NCBI RefSeq assembly: GCF_001665625.1
Contig: NZ_LZSY01000118.1
Span: forward strand, 124,001 to 188,000
DNA from: Mycolicibacterium peregrinum
Lineage (GTDB): Bacteria > Actinomycetota > Actinomycetes > Mycobacteriales > Mycobacteriaceae
Direction: 5' to 3'
DNA: 64,000 nt
The first letter of the stretch is position 1. Every line of letters begins with the position of its first letter. The position numbers were made by a program, and so were the translations under genes. The notes under the pieces were generated by a model, which worked only from the letters and a program-made list of their open reading frames with translations, was not told the DNA's origin and searched no databases. Of the stretch, positions 42,425 through 50,850 are shown in pieces.

Positions 42425-43609
42425 TCAGCCCCCGGAATGCATCACGTCGGCTCCGGCCGGCACCGCGCAGTCGTCGGGATCGTCGAGCCACCCCTCGGGC
42501 AAAGACACCGAGGCGGCCGAACCCTGGCGCCCACGCGGACCGGTGGCCGCGGGCGGGAACGGGGCGTCGCCGTCCAGTTGGTCGAGCAGCGCGTCGAGTT
42601 CGGCCCGGGTCTTGACGAGCGCCAGTCCACGCCGCAGGTCGGCGCCGGCGGGGAACCCGTGCATGTACCAGGCCACGTGCTTGCGGATATCGCGCATGCC
42701 CTTGTCCTCGCCGAAGTGGTCGCTGAGCAACTCGCCGTGGCGGCGCACGATGTCGGCCACCTCGCCCAGGTTCGGCGGGGTGGCAGCGGGGCGCCCGTTG
42801 AAGGCCGCCGAGAGTTCGGCGAACAGCCATGGCCGCCCCAGGCAGCCGCGGCCGATCACCACGCCGTCGCACCCGGTCGCGGCCATCATCGCCAGTGCGT
42901 CGTCGGCTTCGAAGATGTCGCCGTTGCCCAGCACCGGAATGCTGGTGACATGGGCCTTGAGTGCCGCGATCTGATCCCAGTCGGCCGTGCCCGAATAACG
43001 TTGTGCCGCAGTGCGGGCGTGCAGTGCGACGGCTGCCGCGCCTTCTTCTGCGGCGATCCGTCCCGCGTCCAGGTGGGTGTGGTGGGCGTCGTCGATGCCG
43101 ATCCGGAACTTCACCGTCACCGGAATATCGGTGCCTTCGACACCACGGACCGCGGCCGCCACGATCTGACCGAACAGGCGCCGCTTGTACGGCAGGGCCG
43201 ATCCGCCGCCACGCTTGGTGACCTTGGGCACGGGGCAGCCGAAGTTCATGTCGATGTGGTCGGCCATGCCCTCGTCGGCGATCATCTTGGCCGCGAGGTA
43301 GGTGGTCTCTGGGTCGACGGTGTAGAGCTGCAGCGACCGCGGTGATTCGTCGGGCCCGAACGTCGTCATGTGCAGGGTCACCGGATGGCGCTCGACCAGG
43401 GCCCGGGCGGTGACCATCTCGCAGACATAGAGGCCGCTGACGGTGCCGGCACGGGCGATCTCGAGCTCGCGGCACAGTGTGCGGAATGCCACATTGGTCA
43501 CCCCGGCCATCGGGGCGAGTACGACCGGGCTTGGCAACGCGAACGGCCCGATCCGCAGCTGGGATCGGGCCGACGCTGCAGTTGCAGGAGGCGTGGCGGT
43601 CAGGGTCAT
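42425..43609 (-). CDS. dus: tRNA-dihydrouridine synthase (Rv0823c homolog)
   Basis: 394-aa FMN-dependent Dus enzyme. The TIM barrel opens with VLAPMAGVTNVAFR. The catalytic Cys is in MNFGCPVPKVTKRGGG, and the FMN phosphate region GNGDIFEADDA and GVVIGRG is present. It reduces uridine in the tRNA D-loop. ATG 43609 overlaps the desA1 stop (ATGA). Somewhat longer than bacterial DusB because of a Gly/Pro-rich C-terminus. Confidence 0.93.
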   Translation of the reverse strand: MTLTATPPATAASARSQLRIGPFALPSPVVLAPMAGVTNVAFRTLCRELEIARAGTVSGLYVCEMVTARALVERHPVTLHMTTFGPDESPRSLQLYTVDPETTYLAAKMIADEGMADHIDMNFGCPVPKVTKRGGGSALPYKRRLFGQIVAAAVRGVEGTDIPVTVKFRIGIDDAHHTHLDAGRIAAEEGAAAVALHARTAAQRYSGTADWDQIAALKAHVTSIPVLGNGDIFEADDALAMMAATGCDGVVIGRGCLGRPWLFAELSAAFNGRPAATPPNLGEVADIVRRHGELLSDHFGEDKGMRDIRKHVAWYMHGFPAGADLRRGLALVKTRAELDALLDQLDGDAPFPPAATGPRGRQGSAASVSLPEGWLDDPDDCAVPAGADVMHSGG

Positions 43610-44607
43610 GAAGACGAAGACGACACCAACAGGTTCTTCATGGCCTTCTTCTCGGCCACCTTGCGCTCGCGCTCCAGGCGACGCTCCTTGGCCACCTCGA
43701 ACTTGTCGCAGGCGTCCTCGAGCTCCTCGACGATGCGGCCGATGTCGTCACGCAGGCGTGCACCCTCGCCCGTGAAGTCCTCGCGCTCGAAGATGCGCCA
43801 CTTGCGCAGCACCGGCATCACCACGTCGTCCAGGTGGATGCGTGGGTCGTAGACGCCACCGACCGCGATGATGACGGCCTTGCGGCGGAAGTCGGGCACG
43901 GTGTACCCGGGCATCTTGAAGTTGTCCAACACCCGGTGCAGCGAGGCCATGCCCTGGTTGGGGGCAATGTCCAGGCCGGCCGCCGAGACGTCGCGGTAGA
44001 AGATCATGTGCAGGTTCTCATCGGCCGAGATGCGCTGCAGCAGTTGGTCGGCGATCGGATCGTCGCAGGCCTTGCCGGTGTTGCGGTGGCTGACACGGGT
44101 CGCGAGTTCCTGGAACGACACGTACATGACCGAGTCGAACAGGCTCTCGGCGAACAGATCGCCCTGCTGGTTCTGGCCAGGCGAGAAACCGCGGGTGACC
44201 TGCTCGACGCGCAGTTCCTCCAGCTCGACCGGGTCCACCGCGCGGGTCACCACGAGGTAGTCGCGCAGGGCGATGCCGTGGCGGTTCTCCTCGGCGGTCC
44301 AGCGGTTGACCCAGTTGCCCCAGGCGCCGTCCATGCCCATGTTCATCGCGATCTCGCGGTGATACGAGGGCAGGTTGTCCTCGGTGAGCAGGTTCTGAAT
44401 CATCGCGGTCCGGGCAACCTCGGACAGCTTGGACTGCTCGGGATCCCAGTCCTGCCCGCCTAGTGCGTAGTAGTTCTTGCCGTCCGACCACGGAATGAAG
44501 TCGTGCGGATTCCAGTCCTTACGCATCCGCATGTGGCGGTTGATGCTGGTCTCTACGACAGGCTCGAGTTCATGCAGCAGCTGCAGGTCGGTGTATTCCT
44601 GCGACAT
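43606..44607 (-). CDS. desA1: acyl-[ACP] desaturase DesA1 (Rv0824c homolog)
   Basis: 333-aa soluble di-iron desaturase. Ligand motifs are E107-N-R-H110 (EENRH) and E198-N-L-H201 (DENLH). It inserts a double bond in acyl chains that become mycolic acids and is essential in mycobacteria. The C-terminus is a charged helix ending in a serine run. A consensus-like promoter lies 34-62 bp upstream. The downstream dus gene is in the same transcript. Confidence 0.95.
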   Translation of the reverse strand: MSQEYTDLQLLHELEPVVETSINRHMRMRKDWNPHDFIPWSDGKNYYALGGQDWDPEQSKLSEVARTAMIQNLLTEDNLPSYHREIAMNMGMDGAWGNWVNRWTAEENRHGIALRDYLVVTRAVDPVELEELRVEQVTRGFSPGQNQQGDLFAESLFDSVMYVSFQELATRVSHRNTGKACDDPIADQLLQRISADENLHMIFYRDVSAAGLDIAPNQGMASLHRVLDNFKMPGYTVPDFRRKAVIIAVGGVYDPRIHLDDVVMPVLRKWRIFEREDFTGEGARLRDDIGRIVEELEDACDKFEVAKERRLERERKVAEKKAMKNLLVSSSSS

Positions 44608-44640
44608 GTGCTCCACCCTCCTCGCGTCTCGGGGACGCTC

Positions 44641-44669
44641 AGTTATCTGTACCTGTTGGTAGCAGTCAA
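44641..44669 (-). promoter_or_regulatory. candidate SigA promoter of desA1
   Basis: Minus strand TTGACT (44664-44669), 17-bp spacer, ATAACT (44641-44646). This is the best -35/-10 pair seen in the window, 34 bp from the desA1 ATG. DesA genes are known targets of the MadR repressor, whose site may overlap. Confidence 0.5.
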
Positions 44670-44811
44670 TATATCTGTGTAACTCGGTGACATCAAGTTG
44701 CCCCGCTGGTGTTGCGTGAGCCCTGTTTCGCGAGCCCTGCGCCGCGTGCGATGCGCCGGTAGGATCCGCACGAACATCTGTCGGATACCCACGCTCGGAG
44801 GTTGGGCACAC

Positions 44812-45264
44812 GTGAAAATGTTTGTCGTCGGCGCCGGAGCCGCGTTCGCCACCGGTGCGGCCGTATCCCTGCTGTTCGGTGCCGGCATGGCAGCCGCCGC
44901 CCCTGACGTGGTGGGTCAGACCTACTCGGACGCCTCGAGCGCGATCGAGGATAGCGGTTCCAGCGCCAAGGTGGCGGTCACCGTGGGAAGCAAGCTGTCC
45001 CAGGGGGATTGCATCGTCACCAACGCGTGGGACGCACCGTTCGTGCGTGACGGTAGTCACGCCTCCGGCGAGGTCATGGTCGCCCTGAACTGCGACGGCG
45101 CTCATGCCAGCGCCAACCATCCGGGCGCTTCGGTCGCCAGCCCGGCGGGCCGCGAGGCCAAGGCTGCTGACGATCTCGAGGAGGCGAAGCAGGCGTACGC
45201 CGAGCAGCAGGCCCAGCTCGCCGAGCAGGAAGGGCTTGCCGAGGCCAGCACCCCCGACGAGTAA
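44812..45264 (+). CDS. secreted PASTA-like protein, paralog 1
   Basis: 150 aa. A signal peptide ends near AAAAP, then a PASTA-like segment PDVVGQTYSDASSAIEDSG, two cysteines in mature DCIVTNAW and LNCDG, and a C-terminal Ala/Glu/Gln-rich coiled tail ending STPDE. GTG 44812 is chosen because GGAGG lies 10 nt upstream. Shares the same order and C-terminus with the next gene, so a tandem duplication. Exported; function unknown. Confidence 0.75.
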   Translation: MKMFVVGAGAAFATGAAVSLLFGAGMAAAAPDVVGQTYSDASSAIEDSGSSAKVAVTVGSKLSQGDCIVTNAWDAPFVRDGSHASGEVMVALNCDGAHASANHPGASVASPAGREAKAADDLEEAKQAYAEQQAQLAEQEGLAEASTPDE

Positions 45265-45434
45265 GGGTTAATTACTCGATGTGAGCCCCGCTGCCGACTA
45301 AAATCCAGGTCAGCTCCCAAAGAGTGTTGCCGTGACACCTTGTCGCGGACCGCGGGGTTGCTGACACGTACGGCCGGAAGCGCCGTCGCCCCACCTCTCC
45401 GGGAGAGATCGCCGGACGGGGAAGGTCGGGCCAT

Positions 45435-45875
45435 ATGAAGATCGCGATCGGGTTCGGAAGCGCTATCGGCATGTCCGCGGCGGGTTTTGCGTTCGCGGTG
45501 ATGGGGGCGGGGGCGGCTCAGGCGGCGCCGGACGTCGTAGGGCAGACATACAGTGACGCGGTCAGCACCATCGAGGACGGTGGCGGCACGGCGCACGTCG
45601 CGGTGACCGTGGGCAGCCGGTTGCCGCGCGACGAGTGCATTGTCACCAACGCCTGGACCGTGCGCCAGCTGGTGCCGCAGACTTCCGACACGTACTACGA
45701 ATACCGCGAGGACGTGACAGAGGTGTCGCTCAACTGCGACGGTGACCACGCCACCGAGGCTCACCCCGGTGCGTCCATCGCCAGCCCGGCCGGACGTGAG
45801 GCCAAGGCTGCCGAAGACGAGGCCGCGGCCGCCGAGCAAGCGCCGATCGCCGAGGCCAGTACCCCCGACGAGTAG
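45435..45875 (+). CDS. secreted PASTA-like protein, paralog 2
   Basis: 146 aa with a signal peptide (cleavage near AQAAP), the same PDVVGQTYSDAVSTIED core, cysteines in DECIVTNAW and LNCDGDH, the shared HPGASxASPAGREAKAA block and the STPDE end. It has an inserted tyrosine-rich loop (SDTYYEYRED) that paralog 1 lacks. Separated from paralog 1 by 170 bp, so it may have its own promoter. Confidence 0.75.
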   Translation: MKIAIGFGSAIGMSAAGFAFAVMGAGAAQAAPDVVGQTYSDAVSTIEDGGGTAHVAVTVGSRLPRDECIVTNAWTVRQLVPQTSDTYYEYREDVTEVSLNCDGDHATEAHPGASIASPAGREAKAAEDEAAAAEQAPIAEASTPDE

Positions 45876-45897
45876 CCGGGGACCTCGGGGAGTCTGC

Positions 45898-46482
45898 TCA
45901 GAAACTGCCGATGCGCCCGAGCAGCATGTCGACGCAGTAGTCGATGAACTGTTCGCGGCTGGCCGGCAGTCTCTCGTCGAGGTAGGCACTAAACAACGCC
46001 GTCAGTGCTCCGATCAGGCTGGTGGCGACCATGGCCTGGCGCACCGGGTCGGCGATGCGGGTCAGTTTGCGCTGTAGCAGTCCGATGAAGTTGGGCATCC
46101 ATTCCGCGCCCGAGCGGGTCAGCACCGGTTCGGATTCCGGGGCCAGCAGCAGCACGCGGCCCTGGGTGGGGTCGTCCACCATCAGTGCGACGAAACGCTC
46201 GACCGCGTCGCGGGGCGTAGCCGCCGTGGTCAGGGCCGACATCGCCCGGGCGCAGACGTCGTCGTAGACGGCCCGGACGAACGTGTCACGGTCGCTGAAA
46301 CTCTCGTAGAAGTAGCGTTCGGTGAGTTCGGCCGCACGGCAGACGGCGCGGACGGTCAGGGCCGGGCCCTCGGCTTTGCCGAGTAGGCCGACCCCCGCTG
46401 CGATCAGTTCGTCGCGACGACGGGCCGCGCGTTCCTGCAGCGGAACGCCCGACCATCGGCCGCGTCGTTGACCGGATGGCAC
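45898..46482 (-). CDS. TetR-family regulator (Rv0825c homolog)
   Basis: 194 aa. N-terminal HTH (about 18-65: ELIAAGVGLLGKAEGPALTVRAVCRAAELTERYFYESFSDRDTF) and a helical ligand-binding domain. GTG 46482 follows AGGAG at 5 nt; the longer frame is not supported. Divergent from the MpaB-like oxygenase with 80 bp between starts, so it probably controls that gene. Confidence 0.87.
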   Translation of the reverse strand: MPSGQRRGRWSGVPLQERAARRRDELIAAGVGLLGKAEGPALTVRAVCRAAELTERYFYESFSDRDTFVRAVYDDVCARAMSALTTAATPRDAVERFVALMVDDPTQGRVLLLAPESEPVLTRSGAEWMPNFIGLLQRKLTRIADPVRQAMVATSLIGALTALFSAYLDERLPASREQFIDYCVDMLLGRIGSF

Positions 46483-46562
46483 ATCTACTCCTAAGCTCTG
46501 ATGACAACGTGTGTAGTCACAATTGAAACAGGACCTTCGTTCTGCCGGCAGAAAGCGCACCT

Positions 46563-47573
46563 GTGACACAAGATACTTCTGAGACATGCCCGGTGACCAG
46601 CGGTTCCGATGCGGTGGCGGCGGGTTGCCCAGCTGCCCCGGGCGGGTACGAGGCACCGCCGATACCCCTCGGGCCGGATTCGCTGACCTGGAAGTACTTC
46701 GGTGACTGGCGCGGCATGCTGCAGGGTCCGTGGGCCGGTTCGATGCAGAACATGCATCCGCAACTCGGTGCGGCCGTCGAGGAGCACTCGATCTTCTTTC
46801 AGGAGCGCTGGCCCCGGCTGCTGCGCTCGCTGTACCCCATCGGCGGCGTCGTGTTCGACGGCGATCGGGCGCCGCAGACCGGCGCCGAGGTGCGCGACTA
46901 CCACGTCAACATCAAAGGCGTGGACGCTCAGGGGCGCCGCTATCACGCGCTGAATCCCGAGGTCTTCTACTGGGCGCATTCGACGTTCTTCGTCGGCACG
47001 ATCATCGTTGCCGACCGGCTCGCGGGCGGGATCTCCGAGGCCGAGAAGCGGCAGCTCTTCGAGGAGCACAAGCAGTGGTACTCGATGTACGGGATGAGCA
47101 TGCGCCCCGTACCGGAGACCTGGGAGGACTTCCAGGTCTACTGGGAACACATGTGTTGCAACGTGTTGGAGAACAACACCGCGGCCCGTGAGGTCTTGGA
47201 TCTGTCCGAGCTGCCCAAGCCGCCGTTCGCGTCGAAGATGCCCGACTGGATGTGGGCGCTGCAGCGCAAGTATGTGGTGCACCCGCTGTTCGTCTGGTTC
47301 ACCGTCGGTCTGTATCACCCAGCGGTGCGCGAACTGATGGGCTACACCTGGTCGGAGCGCGACGAGAAAGTACATCGCCTGTTGGGCAAGGTGATTGGCA
47401 AGGTGTTCGCAGTGGTGCCGCGTCGGCGCCGCATGCATCCGCGGGCGCGCACCGCGTGGGATCGGGTCACCGGCCGTCTCCCGGCGGACGCACCGCTGGT
47501 GCACACGCCGGCCCGCAACCTGCCGCCAATCGGCCACCGCGACAACGGGATGCACTACTGCCCGAAGGTCTGA
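46563..47573 (+). CDS. DUF2236/MpaB-like haem oxygenase family protein (Rv0826 homolog)
   Basis: 336 aa of the ER-bound oxygenase MpaB/Lcp (latex-clearing) superfamily, which bind b-type haem. Typical features: DSLTWKYFGDWRGM at the start, the WAHSTFFVGTII helix, and EEHKQWYSMYGMSMRPVPETWEDF. The reaction is unknown in mycobacteria; oxidative cleavage or hydroxylation is expected from the family. GTG start; divergent from the TetR gene. Confidence 0.85.
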   Translation: MTQDTSETCPVTSGSDAVAAGCPAAPGGYEAPPIPLGPDSLTWKYFGDWRGMLQGPWAGSMQNMHPQLGAAVEEHSIFFQERWPRLLRSLYPIGGVVFDGDRAPQTGAEVRDYHVNIKGVDAQGRRYHALNPEVFYWAHSTFFVGTIIVADRLAGGISEAEKRQLFEEHKQWYSMYGMSMRPVPETWEDFQVYWEHMCCNVLENNTAAREVLDLSELPKPPFASKMPDWMWALQRKYVVHPLFVWFTVGLYHPAVRELMGYTWSERDEKVHRLLGKVIGKVFAVVPRRRRMHPRARTAWDRVTGRLPADAPLVHTPARNLPPIGHRDNGMHYCPKV

Positions 47574-47583
47574 GCGGACCGCC

Positions 47584-47940
47584 TCAGCGCCCGACGAACG
47601 GGGCGTTCTGTGGGCAGTAGACCTTGACCGCACCCCGGACCAGGTTTGCCGCCTGGTGCTTGTCGATGCCCGCCTGGTTCATCAGCTGGCTGATCACTCC
47701 ACGCACCGTGCGGGCGGGCTCGATCTTGCCCTTCGTCAGCGCGTCGCAGACGCCGCGACCGACCTGGCCGGCCTCCTCGGCGGACGTGGTGGGGATTTTC
47801 AGGTCGTTGACGATCGTGAAGAACTGGTCGTCCTGAGTGTCCGCGTGGGCCGGCGCGACCCCGAATGCGGCGCTGGCCGCGAGCGCGGCGGCGCCGATCG
47901 CGGTCGCCATGGCTCGAGTGCGTAGGCGCCGGGAGAACAT
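47584..47940 (-). CDS. DUF732 secreted protein
   Basis: 118 aa. Signal peptide (cleavage near AHA-DTQ) and a DUF732 domain: DDQFFTIVNDLKIPT, VGRGVCDALTKG and KVYCPQNAPFV. The two cysteines form the family's conserved pair. Mycobacteria encode many DUF732 proteins; their role is unknown. Convergent with the MpaB-like gene. Confidence 0.85.
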   Translation of the reverse strand: MFSRRLRTRAMATAIGAAALAASAAFGVAPAHADTQDDQFFTIVNDLKIPTTSAEEAGQVGRGVCDALTKGKIEPARTVRGVISQLMNQAGIDKHQAANLVRGAVKVYCPQNAPFVGR

Positions 47941-48170
47941 GCTGCTGACTCCTTCATGCTGTCGACCTCGACCGTGAACATGATCGTGAGGTTTCTCGGC
48001 GATCTCGCCATCTTCGTTACGTTGGGCCGTCCGACCTCAGTGCACCACGATAAACGGCCCTGGCCCACGCCGCGCAGGCCGCGTCGTCGCGTCGCGCCCG
48101 TGAGGCGGCCGTAGCGGCTCGGCTACGCGTCTGAAATTGGGCGGCAACGACGCCAGGCGAGGCTGGCCCC

Positions 48171-48536
48171 ATGACGACCATCTATGACCAGATCGGCGGA
48201 GGAGAGGCACTCGAGACCGTCGTCGAGGACTTCTATCGGCGGGTGCTCGCGGACGACGAGCTGGCCGGGTTCTTCACCGGGACCAACATGGCCAGGCTCA
48301 AGGGCAAGCAGGTCGAGTTCTTCGCCGCGGCACTGGGCGGCCCCGTGCCCTACAGCGGCGCACCGATGCGTCAGGTCCATCAAGGGCGCGGCATCACGAT
48401 GCATCACTTCAAACTGGTGGCAGGCCACCTCGCCGACGGCCTCGCCGGTGCCGGAGTGCCCGAACCGATCGTGGGCCAGATCATCGCCGCGATCGCTCCG
48501 CTGGCCGACGAGATCGCGACGGCGCGCAGCGCGTAA
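48171..48536 (+). CDS. glbN: group I truncated haemoglobin (trHbN)
   Basis: 121 aa. Aligning with M. tuberculosis HbN, the proximal haem His is H70 (QVHQGRG), the distal Tyr B10 is Y22 (FYRRV) and the distal Gln E11 is Q47 (KGKQVEFF). It dioxygenates nitric oxide to nitrate and protects respiration. The 12-residue pre-A segment of the M. tuberculosis protein is shorter here. Confidence 0.93.
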   Translation: MTTIYDQIGGGEALETVVEDFYRRVLADDELAGFFTGTNMARLKGKQVEFFAAALGGPVPYSGAPMRQVHQGRGITMHHFKLVAGHLADGLAGAGVPEPIVGQIIAAIAPLADEIATARSA

Positions 48537-48595
48537 TCCGCTGGAGCGCGGAGCGCGTGAACCGCACCGTGACCCGCCTTGCGGCGGGTGTGTGG

Positions 48596-48668
48596 TGCCC
48601 CCAGTAGGGCTCGAACCTACGACCTGCGGATTAAAAGTCCGTAGCTCTACCAACTGAGCTATAGGGGC
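48596..48668 (-). tRNA. tRNA-Lys (anticodon UUU)
   Basis: 73 nt. Acceptor GCCCCTA pairs with TGGGGGC, the anticodon loop reads CTTTTAA, and the T-loop TTCGAGC is standard. Minus strand. Confidence 0.97.
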
Positions 48669-48803
48669 GCGAGAAGACAGGGTACAAGATGACCGAAATT
48701 GGTGCTGCGACCACCTGGTTTGAAGATTTGGGCATCCGTACCCTAAGCTATCGAAGCTCCCAACGAACGAGGTTGATGAGTACCCCGGAGAGATTCGGAT
48801 TAG

Positions 48804-48876
48804 GCCCCCATCGTCTAGTGGCCTAGGACGCCGCCCTTTCACGGCGGTAGCACGGGTTCGAATCCCGTTGGGGGTA
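48804..48876 (+). tRNA. tRNA-Glu (anticodon UUC)
   Basis: 73 nt. Acceptor GCCCCCA/TGGGGGT, anticodon loop CTTTCAC, T-loop TTCGAAT. Confidence 0.97.
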
Positions 48877-48912
48877 CGCAACGCGGAAACGTGGAGCATG
48901 CTGGAAAAGTAA

Positions 48913-48986
48913 GGCCCTGTGGCGCAGTTGGTTAGCGCGCCGCCCTGTCACGGCGGAGGTCGCGGGTTCGAGTCCCGTCAGGGTCG
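48913..48986 (+). tRNA. tRNA-Asp (anticodon GUC)
   Basis: 74 nt. Acceptor GGCCCTG/CAGGGTC, anticodon loop CTGTCAC, T-loop TTCGAGT. Confidence 0.97.
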
Positions 48987-49028
48987 CCATCACGGCGAGG
49001 CACTTCGGTCTAAGGCCGACGGCCTTCC

Positions 49029-49102
49029 GGCCAGGTAGCTCAGTTGGTACGAGCGTCCGCCTGAAAAGCGGAAGGTCGCCGGTTCGATCCCGGCCCTGGC
49101 CA
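49029..49102 (+). tRNA. tRNA-Phe (anticodon GAA), probable attachment site of the element
   Basis: 74 nt, with an encoded CCA at 49103-49105. Acceptor GGCCAGG/CCTGGCC, anticodon loop CTGAAAA, T-loop TTCGATC. The integrase gene ends 41 nt after the CCA, so the 3' half is the likely att core, kept intact by integration. I did not find a second copy in the window. Confidence 0.97.
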
Positions 49103-49143
49103 CCACTCTTTACCTGCATTGACACGGGTCTTGCACTCGGTTG

Positions 49144-50298
49144 TCAGTTTTCTTTGTCCGGTTCTTGTCCGGTCTTCGGTGCGTGAATCTCGGTCGCGTG
49201 AAGTTGATCGAGATTCGTCGCGACCTGGTCCAGCTCATCGGCATAGAGGTCGCTGTAGATGTTCGCGGTCACGGTTGGCGTGGAGTGGCCCATGGTCTTC
49301 TGTACGTATCGAAGGTCAGCCCCGGATTTGCGGGCCAAGCTGGCATAGGTATGGCGGAGATCATGGATGGTCAGTGGCGCCAGGCCGGTCTTCTTGAGGG
49401 CTTTGTTCCAGTGCGTATGCCGACGCCAGTTGTTGGAGCGCAGCATCGCCCCATTGGGTGAGGTGACGGCGGGCTCATTGGGTTCCCGGCCGGTGATGCG
49501 CGACTTGAAGATGTCGACGACGACTTGGGGGAGCGGGACGGTTCGGATGCCGGCCCGGGTCTTGGGCGGTCCGATGATGATGCGGCCTTCGACTTCTGGT
49601 GCCGCTCGTCGGACGTAGAGGCGACGGGCGGTCAGGTCGACGTCCTTGACCCGCAGGCCGACGAGTTCGGACCAGCGCAGGCCCGTGTAGGCCAGGATGG
49701 TCACGACGTCGCCCTGGTCCACGCACGCGGTGGCGAGGGTCTGGACTTCCTGCGCGGTCAGGTAGCGGTGCCGTTCTCGCTCAGGAATCCGGCCCGCTGA
49801 GACGCCGAGGGCAGGATTGCGGTGGATCCGGCCGTCCTGGTGGGCGACGTCGAGAATCGAACGCAGGAGTCGCAGCGTCGACACCTTCGCCCACGGCCCG
49901 ACTGTCAAGCCATCGACGAACGCCTGGACGTCGGCGCGAGTGATCTCTTCGACGGGCATATGGCCGAACCGCGGCGCGATGCGAAGTTCCCAGTGCTGGG
50001 TGTAGCCGCTCCACGTCTTCGGCGACACTGCCGGTTTCTTGGAGCCGGAGAACTGGGTCCAGATCCGGTTGAGCGGCGTGCGGCCGAGGCGCGGATCGAA
50101 TCGGCGGGCGCCGAGTGCGGCCTCGTTGTCGCGTTCGGATTTGAACGCCTTCGCGTCCCGCAGTGTCGGGAACGTCGCCGACGTTTCAACCCAGCCTGAC
50201 GGGGCGTCTGGATCACGGATCAAGTAGCGGACTTGGTAGCGGGGCTCCCCGGCTGCGTTGAGTCGCTTTCGGATGCCGCGCGGGGTGTTGCCGGCCAT
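49144..50298 (-). CDS. int: tyrosine-type site-specific integrase
   Basis: 384 aa. Arm-binding N-terminal domain (1-70), core-binding SAM-like domain (about 75-155) and catalytic domain (180-350) with R208 (TGLRWSE), H312-xx-R315 (HDLRH), H338 (MGHS) and nucleophile Y348 (ANIYSD). All catalytic residues are present, so it is likely active. It would recombine the element with the tRNA-Phe site. The start overlaps the xis stop (TAATG). Confidence 0.95.
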   Translation of the reverse strand: MAGNTPRGIRKRLNAAGEPRYQVRYLIRDPDAPSGWVETSATFPTLRDAKAFKSERDNEAALGARRFDPRLGRTPLNRIWTQFSGSKKPAVSPKTWSGYTQHWELRIAPRFGHMPVEEITRADVQAFVDGLTVGPWAKVSTLRLLRSILDVAHQDGRIHRNPALGVSAGRIPERERHRYLTAQEVQTLATACVDQGDVVTILAYTGLRWSELVGLRVKDVDLTARRLYVRRAAPEVEGRIIIGPPKTRAGIRTVPLPQVVVDIFKSRITGREPNEPAVTSPNGAMLRSNNWRRHTHWNKALKKTGLAPLTIHDLRHTYASLARKSGADLRYVQKTMGHSTPTVTANIYSDLYADELDQVATNLDQLHATEIHAPKTGQEPDKEN

Positions 50299-50534
50299 TA
50301 CCGACGCACCTGCTTCAGCCAGGACCGGACCTCGGCGCAGTCCCAGCGGCGTACCCGCTCAGACAGCATGTAGCAGGGCGGGCCGATCTGCTCGCCGGTG
50401 GTTTCGCGGATCGCCGCCCAGCGGTTTAGGGTCGCGGCGGAGACGCCGAGCAGTGCCGACACCTGATCTGCGGTCAGCAACTCAGGAAAGTTGCCTGCGG
50501 CGACGAGAGTCTCCCGGAGGCCGTGAGTGACCAT
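50298..50534 (-). CDS. xis: excisionase / MerR-like helix-turn-helix protein
   Basis: 78 aa. A winged HTH: LLTADQVSALLGVSAATLNRWAAIRE, then a C-terminal wing with RWDCAEVRSWLKQV. Small HTH_17-type proteins adjacent to integrases direct excision. Overlaps int by 1 nt, the usual xis-int order in these elements. Confidence 0.87.
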   Translation of the reverse strand: MVTHGLRETLVAAGNFPELLTADQVSALLGVSAATLNRWAAIRETTGEQIGPPCYMLSERVRRWDCAEVRSWLKQVRR

Positions 50535-50538
50535 CGCT

Positions 50539-50850
50539 TCACCTCGCTGTGCGAATCGAGTCGAACCAGGCGCGTGTGCGCTGCAATCCAGCGTCGGCGT
50601 CGGACTGACCTCCGGTGACTCCCCAGAGGTCGAATGCCCACCGCTCCAGCGCGGAGGTCGTTGTTTCGCCGCAGCGCTGGATTTCGGCGTTGTCGTTCAG
50701 GATCAGGGCGGTGCCGATGACTTCGCCGCAGGACCATCGATGCCGGTACTCGTCCCATCCGTGTCTGCGGACGAGGTTGGCGCGGCGGGTCAGGTCATCG
50801 GCATACCGCGCCAGCTGATCCTGGTCGGGTGGTTCGAAGATGGAACTCAT
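50539..50850 (-). CDS. hypothetical protein of the element, between xis and the translocase
   Basis: 103 aa, soluble and helical, with Trp-rich motifs (HGWDEYRHRWSCGEVIGTALILND) and a C-terminal helix. Coupled to the translocase through an ATGA overlap, with a 4-nt gap to xis. Not recognised; small proteins at this place in AICEs sometimes assist transfer or spread. Confidence 0.6.
   Translation of the reverse strand: MSSIFEPPDQDQLARYADDLTRRANLVRRHGWDEYRHRWSCGEVIGTALILNDNAEIQRCGETTTSALERWAFDLWGVTGGQSDADAGLQRTRAWFDSIRTAR

Noticed and set aside
47941..48170. Possible gene between DUF732 and glbN
   Set aside because: Short GC-rich frames only, with no ribosome site or motif; treated as promoter region.
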